From Paramyrothecium sp. XJ0827 (Eukaryota > Ascomycota > Sordariomycetes > Hypocreales > Stachybotryaceae): DNA of 64,000 nt. Below, piece by piece: positions 54,817 to 64,000 of this stretch. A model generated the notes under the pieces. That model had not been told where the DNA came from and made no database searches. It saw nothing but the letters and a program-made list of their open reading frames with translations. Each line of letters starts with the position of its first letter. Within the stretch, counting starts at the first letter, position 1. The stretch is from the NCBI GenBank assembly GCA_020881915.1, contig JAJFPB010000002.1, forward strand, positions 3,906,001 through 3,970,000, written 5' to 3'. A program made the position numbers and the translations under genes.

Positions 54817-56187
54817 TTACTCATCAATCATGATGACTTCTTGGCTTCCGCCGATTGGAGAGCCAGTTGAAGAAAATATCAGGGAACCGCCTGGAGAACC
54901 CCGTGGGGATGGCTCCAAGCCAATGTCGAGGTATTCAGACAGCTCTTTTTCGAGCTTCTTCACGATGGTGTCCAGGCGCGAATTCTCCTCCGCGAGCCCA
55001 TTCTTCTCCAACAAGTCCGCCTCCAGCTGGACAATCTTCTCGCTTAACGTGCGATTTGCTTTTTCCAGCTCGTTAATCTTTTCTTTCAAAACTTGGGACT
55101 CGCTTTCGTCATCGCTGTCGTAAAATACCAGTGGCTTTCGAGGAGTATCCCGCGGTGTGGCAGGCATGAAAAAGCCAGTGGGCGTCACTGGGCTGACCAA
55201 CCCTCCGTATGTCGTAGTCGTGATCGCTCGGCGAGGCGTTGTTGCCTCCACCACAAGAGGTTCCGGCCCCGGTGTCGCAAACCTCGCCGTCGTGAATCTA
55301 GCCTCCTCAACCCTGGTCGCCCGAAGATGGGCTTGCGAGTTGACGTGCCTATTGTAGCATGCTTCCGAGGTGAACTCGTGTTGGTACTTATCACAAAGCT
55401 GTGCTGTGCACAGGCCGTGGAATTGAACTCTCTCGGGTTTCGTCTTCTTGACCACCCCCTCTAGGTGAGCAGCTGTCGAGATGTGGTGAAAGTACGATGA
55501 AGACCCAGCAAGTCGTTTCCCGCGTTGAGGGCAGCAATCGGAGTCGCATTCCCAGATCCTGGCAGCTTGCCTTTTGGCCTCCAGTACCTCTTCGGTGAGG
55601 TTCTGAGCGAGTAGGTTCTCTCCAAGTGTCACAGCAGAGACGTGCCCGTGGGACTTGGTGTGGCGAGCTAGTTCGCCCTTGGATGTGAAGTTCTGTTGAT
55701 ACTTGTAGCAACAAGTTTCCTCGCATTTGTGCTCCACATTCTCCACAGTGGTATTCTCTGAAGAATCCTCGGCGGAGTCGTCTCTCCAAGAGGTTTCTGC
55801 GTAGCTCGGTCTCGCGACGCCTCTCGTGTTATACCGGGCTTCTCGCACCCGCTGGTGAGCGAGGGAACCGACATAATGGCAGAGCAAGGCCATATGGCTT
55901 GGAAACTCAACCCCAACCTCGGGGCAGCGCTGCTCACGACAGGGCCAGACTTGCTCATGCCCAGAGGCCTCAGCATGCCTGCGGAGAGCTGGGTAGGCGG
56001 CAAATGTTTCCGGGCATTCGGCACACTTGTAAGGTGGAGTGTGCCACTCCAATTCGTGCGAGATGCACTCGATGGCTGTCTCAAAAGCCAAGCCATCACA
56101 ACCTTTATCAGGACAAGAGTAGCCAAGTTCAGCACCCTTCGAAGGGTCCAGGACGAGGTAGCCTTGTGGTGCAGAGAGGCCGTCCAT
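54817..56187 (-). CDS. Multi-C2H2 zinc finger and coiled-coil protein
   Basis: 456 residues read from ATG 56187. Five Cys/His units are visible. Unit 1 is C25, C30, H44, H49. Unit 2 is a classical finger C55, C58, H71, H77 (CAECPETFAAYPALRRH). Unit 3 is degenerate near 83-111. Unit 4 is near C155, C159, H176, H182. Unit 5 is C260, C265, H281, H287. Units 2 and 4 resemble the QxFTSxxxLxRH style of RNA- or DNA-binding fungal fingers. A Pro/Thr-rich link (300-355) leads to a coiled coil (about 367-420), then a Gly/Ser tail. Upstream, an intron at 56274-56219 (gtaagt, gctaac, cacag) is well formed, and the frame stays open through 11 residues before this ATG. The true start could lie in an exon near 56275-56400. 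It may be a nucleic-acid-binding factor. Confidence 0.75.
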   Translation of the reverse strand: MDGLSAPQGYLVLDPSKGAELGYSCPDKGCDGLAFETAIECISHELEWHTPPYKCAECPETFAAYPALRRHAEASGHEQVWPCREQRCPEVGVEFPSHMALLCHYVGSLAHQRVREARYNTRGVARPSYAETSWRDDSAEDSSENTTVENVEHKCEETCCYKYQQNFTSKGELARHTKSHGHVSAVTLGENLLAQNLTEEVLEAKRQAARIWECDSDCCPQRGKRLAGSSSYFHHISTAAHLEGVVKKTKPERVQFHGLCTAQLCDKYQHEFTSEACYNRHVNSQAHLRATRVEEARFTTARFATPGPEPLVVEATTPRRAITTTTYGGLVSPVTPTGFFMPATPRDTPRKPLVFYDSDDESESQVLKEKINELEKANRTLSEKIVQLEADLLEKNGLAEENSRLDTIVKKLEKELSEYLDIGLEPSPRGSPGGSLIFSSTGSPIGGSQEVIMIDE

Positions 56188-56976
56188 GGCTGGAATCGTG
56201 AAGGTAGTCCCTTTGTACCTGTGTTAGCCAACGACTCCTCAGCAACCTCATAGTAGGCCATGAGGGAAACTTACCACTTGAGCCTTTGATACCACACCAA
56301 CCGCCTTCTCACTGCCGGATCTAAACAGCGGATTCGATGAAAGGTAGTCGAAAGGATATGACGTTATCGGCAATGCCACAACCAACGGAAGGGGCAGTAA
56401 CTCTTGTTAGTTAAGCCGTCAAGGACCAAAGAAGCAACCTTGAACCACTGGCGATGCATGCAACGGTGCACAATGCAGGAGAAACTTCCGTGAGGGTGTG
56501 CATGGTGTGAGCTCGTGCGCTGCCGGGTGCCAAATGGCCGGTGGCCGGCAGTGGCGGGCAACTCAGCTCAATGTGATGCCGCAACTGAGCTCGAGGTGAA
56601 CGGATGCTCGTGGCCGAGCTCGGCTGCGCAGATAGCACCACAACTGGCGTAGAAGAAACTGAGGCATCCCAGACCCTCTGCAGACAAATGTTGTCAAGTC
56701 TTTTGTCTATCAATAGTAATACAGGAAACCCGCTAATCTTTTTTGTCCCACGAGGGCAACCGTAGTCCTCCTCGGCCTATGAAGATAAATAAGCACCTTT
56801 CGCCCTCGATCCCCTGCATTCAGCACTTCCAGCCCATAGGCCGAAGAAGCTATTTCTTCTAGATGTTCGAGCTAGGCGCTCCCCATGCGTATCTTCCAGG
56901 TATTGTTACATGTCGTCACCCACTTCGCAGATTATTCGTCCAACGATCCACAAAGCAGACCTCTCCTCATCCATCA
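56188..56976. promoter_or_regulatory. Upstream region of the C2H2 gene and 3' flank of INO80
   Basis: 789 bp. It contains the likely 5' intron of the C2H2 gene (56274-56219) and may contain an extra coding exon just upstream, where a frame reads YPFDYLSSNPLFRSGSEKA. That frame does not join the main frame at the best splice sites, so it was not annotated. Confidence 0.4.
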
Positions 56977-59900
56977 TCAAGCATCGACCAGCCCGTCTGC
57001 GATAGCAAGCCTTTGCTTTGCTGTTTTGGCCTTCTTGCCTGTACTCTTTGTTCTGCCCTTCTTTCCTTTGGTATCACTCTCAGCTGGCGTCGCAGTACCT
57101 GATGCGCCGGGCTTGCTGCCGTCGTCAAAGTGTCCCTCGCCTGTAGTCAAGTTAGCTTCTGACATTGCCGTCGCAGGGTCAATCAATCTTACCTTCGTGG
57201 TACATGTCGTCAAGGCTGGCAGGGGCATCTGTTCGCTTCCGGCGACCACCCTTCTTCTTCTGCTTCTCAAACTCTCCCGACTCAAGCATCTCCTTCTCAC
57301 GACGCTCGATCATCTCTGCTTGCTCGTCGTCAGCCAGCCACATGGCGATATCGCGGTTGCGGTTCTCAGGAGCACGGCGGCCAGAGAAGTCAACGCTAGC
57401 ACCACCACCCTGGATGACGACACGCTGGACTTCTTCCTTTTGCAGAGCACGCTTCCGGATACGTTCCTCGATGGTGCCCTTCGTGATGAGACGGTAGACA
57501 GTGACTTGTCGGGTTTGACCCAGTCTGTGCGCTCTGTCCATGGCCTGCGAGTCGATTGTCGGGTTCCAATCGGAATCGTAGAAGATGACCGTGTCGGCGG
57601 ATGTAAGATTGATACCGAGACCACCGGCACGGGTGGATAGCAAGAAAATGAAGATGTCGGGTCGAGTTTGGAAGTCGTGCACGGTGTCACGTCGGTCCTC
57701 CAGCTTGGTCGAACCATCTAGTCGGCAATACTTGTAGTTGCGGTAGGTGAGGTATTCCTCCATCAAATCGATCATGCGCGTCATCTGGAAGTAGAGCAGC
57801 ACGCGGTGACCCTCATTCTTCATCTTGAAGAGGAGCTCGTCCAACTTGGCAAGCTTGCCACTGTCAGTGACAAACCTGCGCATGGAGGGCACGCTGATGT
57901 TGGTGAAGCCCTTCTTCTCATGGTCAGGCTTCGGCAGGGTCTTAGCCACGGGCCACAGCTGTAGCGGCACCTTCTTTTCAATCAGTTGCAGCTCTTCGTA
58001 AGCAGCGGGACCGTATAGGGCCTTGCGCATCGGGATGTTGAACATGATGTTATCCCGTTCGATGACAGCACTGCGGCTGTTGCACAGGACCTGAATGGGA
58101 GGGGCTGAAGCACGTGGGCGACCAGCTTGCTCAAGGCGACCAAGGCCAGACTCAGTGTATTCTTCGGCGGCAACGTTCATAAGTTTCCGAAGGATGCCCT
58201 CGTTGGTAATGTCGGCAAGTGGCTTCCTGTTTTGTCGTGCACGGATTTTGAACAGAGCATGCGTCGGCGTGAAGCGTCGGTCCCCGGGCTCACTGTAGGC
58301 TACATTCATGTGACCCAGTCGGTCAGGCTTTTGCAACTCGTCCACAGCTCGCGTGAAGAGGTCACTGTGAGTAGCTTGATAGACATCGCTGGGGGCACAA
58401 TCGGCGAAACGCAGCCACGAGAATGCTTTGTTTCCATCCTCATTCTGTCGAACGTGTTCAGGATTGAAGATGTTCATCATGTGACTCAATGCTTTGTTGC
58501 GCCACCCGGCAACCTGGTTGTCCTTGCCCGCCTTTTCGAGACGGCCGCCCTCGGTCCAGACCAGAGACGGCAGCTCGTAATCAATCAAGCTGCGAGTCGA
58601 GTAGCCGACGGCAACATTGTTACCCTCCCTGACAAACGAGGCCGTCTCCGCAAAGTAGCCGAAAGCGAAGGGCGAGGTGACCTCGGCACGTTCGAACAGG
58701 TCTGGATGGTTGCAAACCTTTCTGAACTGCATGACCAAGTTCATCAAGGTACCGGAATCCTGCTCGTCGCCCATGGTCGCCTTCTCGACAAGGTCCATGA
58801 TGTTGATCTGGTTGCGCAGGTTGCTGTAGTATGCTCGCTGCCGGTAGGTAAGATCACAGAAGACGTCCTTCTCAATCTTGTCACCAAGTTCCTTCTGCAC
58901 ATGCTTCTTGACACGACGAAGCATGAACGGCTTGAGAATCATGTGCAGACGCTTCAGCTGATCTTCGTTGAGCTTCGTGTTGCTTTGCGCGTGGGATTCG
59001 ATGTCCTTGGAGAACCACTCGCTGAACTCATCGTGCGAGTCGAACAGCGACGGCATGATGAAATGGAGCAGTGCCCAAAGTTCCTGCATGTTGTTTTGAA
59101 TGGGTGTTCCCGTGAGGAGCAGTCGGTTTCGGCAGTGGAAACCCAGGAGGCACTTCCATCGAGAACTCTGTGAGCTCTTGATGGCTTGGGCTTCATCCAG
59201 AATCATGTACTGCCAACGCATCTTCTGGAAATACGCCACATCTGAGACGACCAACTGGTACGACGTGACACACACGTGGAAGGCAGCGTCCTTCCTGTAC
59301 GTGGAATGCTTTCGATCCCAGAACTTGCGGAGCACCTTTCGGTCCGAGGCGCTACCCCAGTAAGGGAGAATCTTGAACTCGGGAACGAATTTAGCAATTT
59401 CTTGCTGCCAGTTGTGGAGTGTAGAAGCAGGGGCGACAACCAAGAACGGTCCCCAGATGTCGTGCTTCTCGGCCAGATACGCCATGACGGAGATGGACTG
59501 GACTGTCTTTCCGAGACCCATTTCGTCGGCAAGGATACCGTTGATGCCCTGCTCGTACAGGTTGACGAGCCAGTTGAGACCCTTGAGCTGGTACTCTTTA
59601 AGCTGCGCGTTGATGAGCTTGGGTTGCTCAATCTCCACGTCGCCGAGACCGGTGGGGTTCTGAAAGTTCATCTCGCCCTCGTCGTCCATGTCCAGGCCTC
59701 TATTGTTGAAATCTCGTGCCTTCTTTTGAGCCTCGGCAATAGCATTTTGAGCGTTCGCCATGGCTGCAGCGCGAAGATTAGTCTCATCCTCGTCATCGAA
59801 GTCGAGATTCTCAAAGTTTGTGACCCTGCCCCCGACATTGCCGGCAGGTTCATCGACAGCCAGCTTGTTCTGTGGTATGTGTTTCGCGTCCGGCGCAATG

Positions 59901-62837
59901 TCTGGATTGTCCGTGCTCCTCTCCACCTCGTCGGTCTTGATCTTCTTTCCGATAAAGTGAGAGTAGAGCTCAGTCTGCGAAATCAAGAAGTTGAGCTTGC
60001 GTTTCTGGCGGGCGGCTTCGCGGTCAGCCTCCTCCTTTCGAGCATTCTCAATCTCTTGCTTCTCGGCCGCCTTCCTCAGATCTCGTTCCTCTCGCTCGTT
60101 GCGCTTCCAGAAGCCCATCATGTCACGCATGACACGCTTGGCCCGAGCCTGCAAGTCCTTGGTACCCTTGTTGGTTCGGAGCTGCCATCGCTTGGCTTCC
60201 TTGGAGGCAAGAATGGCAGTCTTCTTGAGATTCGAAGACTTTGTGGCATATGAGTCGACAGCCAGCTTGAACGTCTTGCTGATATCCTTCCTGGCCATGT
60301 CTCTCCAAATCTGATCGTAGATCTGGTTGTATCCCTTGGAGGCGAACTTCTTCTCGATATCTGGAATGTCGTCAACCTTTTCTTTGGTCGACTCCTTGTT
60401 CTCCTTGTCCTTGTCGGCATCGTCCTTGTCCTTGTCCTTCTCCTTATCCTTGTCCTTGGACTTGCCCTTGATCTTGATCCGGACTCGGTTCTCCTCCTTC
60501 GTTGGAAGTTCCTCGCCGGCATCGATGGCCGCCTGCGCAGCCTCAGCGGAATCCTTCTCGGCCTGCTTCTGCTCCTTAGACTTCTTCGGCCGCGAGCCAC
60601 CGCGGCCCTTGCTCTTGGTCTTTCCGCTGGTCTCGGCATCAGAGGCCTGGAATGAGGACATCGTGCCGCCCTCGAGGTTCAGCTCCACGTTGCGTGCCGG
60701 GCCCTTGATGCCCTTTTGCAGGATAAGCTTGGTCTGCTGGGCCTTCTTATTGGCACGTTCAGCATCGCGCAGGTGTTTCTGCCGCTCGGTTTCGTCTTCG
60801 GCAGCCTCGGCGCGAGCAAGGGCGGCCTCCTTCTGTTCCATAGTGACGGCCATTGACTTCTCGCGACGACGCTTGCGCTGCATGTCCTTCTTGCGTTCCT
60901 TCTCGGCAAAGAGTTCTTGCTCGCGGACTTCGTGAAGCGCCTCGTCGTAGAACACGTCGTCGTAACGTCGCTTGCCCAGCTCAGCATGGCTTGAGAGTTT
61001 CTTGCCGGCCATCTTGACATAATCCTCGCGACGAAGGCGGTTGTGTTCAGCTTCGGACTGAACCAGAACGCGTCTCCTCTTGGTAGCTCGATCTTTGTAC
61101 TCTTGCTCATCAAACTCGGTGGCATCTAGGTTTGAAGTATTGTTCTCGAGCTGGATTTCAGCGTTCTGAATCTTCTTCTCCATTTCGCTGGACCAGGTCT
61201 TGGGCTTGACTTGGCCATTCGCTTGTCGCTTGGCTGCAAGACGCGGCGTGGGCGATTCCTTCTTCGCAGAAGAACGGCGACCACTCTTTGGAGTAGCGGC
61301 TTCCTTGATGTCAGAAGCCCGGCCTTTGATGGATCGGCGAGCAACGCGTTTCTTGATGTCTTTGGTCTTGGTGGGGACAGGTTCAGGTTCCGTCTCGTCC
61401 TTTTCCATTTCGGTGTCGCCCTCTGGCTCCGCTTCGACTTCTGGCTGCGGCTCGATTTTGACTTCGGGCTTGCGCTCGGGTTTGCGTTCCCTCTCTCGCC
61501 CACGCTCTTGGTCTTTTTCGCGTTCTCGTTCTTTCTCCTGCCTGGGCTTCACTTCTGGCTCCGGTTCTCGGACCTCGGGAGCCGGCGATTGAGGCTTGGG
61601 TTTAGGGGCAGGCTCGGAGCTTGAGAGGATGTTGGAGAATGACATGGGATCGGCGGAGCGGCTGGGAGTCTGTGATGCAAGGTTAGAACGACTTTGTCTA
61701 ATGCTGCAAATAGTGAAGACGTGATGACGATGATGACTTACGCCAGCAGATGCAGCGGCAGGCTTTGGTGGTGATGGAGCTGCCAGCTCAGCCTTGGCCA
61801 GGGGCGGCAGGCCAGAGCTGCCATTTGTGGTGGCACTCATATTTGTTGCAGTGGCATGTCTTGATGGCGGAGAGGTAATACGAGACTGTCGGCTCGATGG
61901 GCTGATGGACCCGGCAGGGTTGGGATGCGAATGGGACAAAGGGCTACGCGGCCGGCTGTAGGATGAGCCCCGAGGTGATGAATAATTGCCGTTGTAGTAG
62001 CTGGAGGGCTGGTCGGCGTGCTGGGGGTAGCTGTACGGCTCACGAGTCGAGTGCTACAAGGTTGAAAGAAAAAAACTGATGTCAGGCACCGTGCGCAAAT
62101 TGATAGCTGGGGGAGAAGGAGGAAGGGGGTCGTGAAAGGGTGATGGGAATTGATGATGGCAAGGTTGGTTGAAAATTTTTGGGCAATGAGGACATTGTTG
62201 GGTTCGTTAAGGTGGTTTTTTAGGTATTCGGGAGGGAACTCAAGTTCTAGGGGCGAGTCAAGGGAAAAGAAGTGGACTGCCTGCTTACCTTTGGCGTAGT
62301 GGCGGCGTGGGACGCGCCGTGCCAGGAGTCTGAGACGCGGCGCTCCTTTGTGGTATCAGTGGTAGGATCGTAGAAGCTGCCGACGGCTGGCTTTTCGCGC
62401 GATCGGTGGGTTTCCGAGGCGGACGACGACGCCGACGGAGGAGGGTAGTAGCCCGAGGGAGGGTGAAGGGGCGAGACTGGGTGAGGAGCCTGGTGATGGC
62501 TGACGGCCGACGACGAAGCGATGCCCGGCGGTGGCAGCGTCGGGGCCACTGGACCGCCTGGCGGACCGGACGCCGACGAGGACGACATGTACGAGCCCGG
62601 GTTGTGCAGCGGCTGGCGCGGCGGCGGCGATTGATGGGATGTCGAATTGGCGTTGCGGTTTGGGGAGTTGAAGGGAGGAGGATGATGGAACTCGGATTGT
62701 GTGGGCGAGCGCAGATTGAAGGTGGAGTGTCGGTGCGCGCTCCCTGCCGTCATGACATCGCGCCGGTGGTGTCTGTCGCGGTCGTCCTCTTCGCCGCCCG
62801 GGCGCTGCAGCACCGTGGAGCGGAATTTGTTATCCAT
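56977..62837 (-). CDS. ino80: INO80 chromatin-remodelling ATPase
   Basis: Four exons (62837-62289, 62053-61742, 61669-57193, 57140-56977) join in frame to 1,833 residues. The N-terminal 700 residues are Pro/Ser- and Lys/Glu-rich. The INO80-specific DBINO (HSA-type) domain follows (about 725-860; [31 protein letters not shown]). The Snf2 ATPase starts near 975 ([19 protein letters not shown]). Walker A is [10 protein letters not shown] (about 1004). Walker B is [10 protein letters not shown], the INO80-type DEAQ. The two RecA lobes are split by a long insertion (about 1260-1480), diagnostic for this family. The second lobe ends with [11 protein letters not shown] and [18 protein letters not shown]80 slides and edits nucleosomes in transcription, replication and repair. 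The last exon adds a basic tail. A 72-nt intron at 61741-61670 is in frame and stop-free. Confidence 0.96.
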
Positions 62838-64000
62838 GGCCTGTTTCGCAGACGATGGAAAACGGCAACAGAGACTCGAAAAGGCCGCTGCGAAGCGTCG
62901 CGAGAGGGGGGGGTGAGGCTTAGGAAGGTCGGGGGATTTGGTGAGCGTCGGAATTAAGCCGGCAACCCCATGTGCACGCGTGTATGTGACCGTTCGTCAA
63001 GCTTGAAAATAGTGTGTATGTATGGGAATCCGAGGAAAACGAACTTGTTGCTCGAGGAGGGGGGCAGAATGTACAAAAGAGAAGAGCAAATCAGTGGGTT
63101 TGGCTACGCGGAAAAGTCGTGCTGGGAAGGGGAAACGGAAGCCCACGAAGGGGTGCTGTTGGTTAGGTGGGAAGACGAGACAGGCGGGCGACGCAGTTGG
63201 ACTGGACACTGGTCAAAGACGGATGGGCACGTTTGGCGTTGGTGATATGAGGCGAGGCCCACCAAAGCCGGGGGGGCGGTTGAGTGTCGAACGGCAACGG
63301 GCGAAATGGGCAAGCCAAGAGAAGATGGGATAAGGAGGGGAAGGGATCTCGCGCGGGCTGGATGGATGATTGATTGATCGATTGATGATGGGGGTCGAAG
63401 CTTCCAGCAGCCGACGTTTTGTGCGGTGGCCTCTTTTTTTTTTTCCCTGCCAGGAAAAGGAGCTGGAGCTGGAGGCCGGATCACCCGCGACCATCCATCA
63501 GTGTCCAGACGTCGCAAGCAAAAGCCCTCTCTCCCATGCCTTTCGTCGGTTCGCCCTCAGTCGAGATCGGATCTCTCCACGGGCGATTGGCTGGCTGGTA
63601 CGGGGGTGGAGGGTGCCCGGTGGGTCGGTCCTGCGTTAGGGAGCTAAGACATGGCACTAGCGGGGAGATAGCCTCGAGGTTCTTGGGTTCTGCAGCTGCA
63701 CAAGTCCGCGCGCCTAGCGGGTCTCGGGGGTACCTTGACACCATCAAAACCCGCCTCGCTGTGCTGTTGTCGGTTTTCTGAGATAGCCTCACAATCTGCT
63801 CCGGCTTTTCCCAACAAGACTCCATCAACCCTTCCAAGGCACTAATTTAGGGATTTGAAGCATTCATTTCGAGTGTTAGAATGCAGTATTTGAGCTCCAA
63901 ACCCATATCCGTAGGCGTTTTGTCCCGTCTGCGAAACATTCTGGCCTTGACTTTCTTGAGCACCTGCTCGCGTCCGTTCCCATATTTGCTTTTTCGAAAT
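62838..64000. promoter_or_regulatory. INO80 upstream region and window edge
   Basis: 1.16 kb upstream of the INO80 start. Frames on both strands are short and mutually overlapping. No further gene is supported before the window ends. Confidence 0.45.

Noticed and set aside
1..64000. Transposons with terminal repeats, rRNA or CRISPR arrays
   Set aside because: No reverse-transcriptase, transposase or integrase frame, no long direct or inverted repeats, no rRNA motif; CRISPR is not expected in a fungus.

Overview
This is eukaryotic DNA from a filamentous ascomycete, most likely a Sordariomycete. Short phase-consistent introns (about 46-95 nt, GT...AG, with a CTAAC/CTGAC branch site close to the acceptor) interrupt most genes. 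The gene set (Trk potassium transporter, INO80, TAF5, Vps5, a CBM35-GH26 mannanase, a HET-domain protein, a DUF3669 protein) is that of Pezizomycotina. Genus and species cannot be named from sequence alone. Splice junctions were worked out by hand, and most predicted proteins join in frame across every exon.

Layout. 1-6.8 kb has no convincing gene and ends in a pyrimidine-rich leader in front of a J-domain protein with a very charged helix (6.8-8.7 kb). 10.2-19.4 kb is an accessory-looking block: a small C2H2/coiled-coil gene (-), a CHAT-domain caspase-like protease (+), a HET-domain protein (+) and a DUF3669 protein (+). 19.4-21.9 kb is non-coding. 21.9-24.4 kb carries a sterol O-acyltransferase (+) and the start of an hsp90 (-) whose promoter reaches about 27 kb. 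28.3-30 kb holds a secreted CBM35-GH26 beta-mannanase (-). 31-32.8 kb is a divergent pair, a mitochondrial flavin-reductase-like protein (-) and mitoribosomal protein bL31m (+). 33-38.3 kb carries VPS5 (-) and TAF5 (-); TAF5 is head-to-head with MED11 (+, 39.1 kb). 40-43.6 kb is another divergent pair, an RS-rich single-pass membrane protein (-) and a YTP1-like membrane protein (+). 44.5-48.5 kb carries ALB1 (+), a small putatively acylated protein (-) and an acidic protein with an internal duplication (+). 48.5-50.7 kb is gene-poor apart from a probable intron-containing tRNA. 50.7-62.8 kb has three minus-strand genes: the Trk transporter (10 exons), a multi-C2H2 protein and INO80.

How it works together. 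Most of the window is core growth machinery: transcription (TAF5, MED11, INO80), ribosome production (ALB1, bL31m), chaperones (Hsp90, J protein), retrograde sorting (Vps5), sterol storage and potassium uptake. The exception is the 12-19 kb block. There a CHAT protease with an apparently intact His/Cys dyad lies 456 bp from a HET-domain gene on the same strand. HET domains drive fungal incompatibility cell death and CHAT domains are caspase-like, so the pair is a candidate protease/effector module for regulated cell death. This is inference from gene content and spacing.

A second theme is a palindromic double GATA element (CTTATCGATAAG) in two housekeeping promoters, with a near copy about 1 kb from hsp90.
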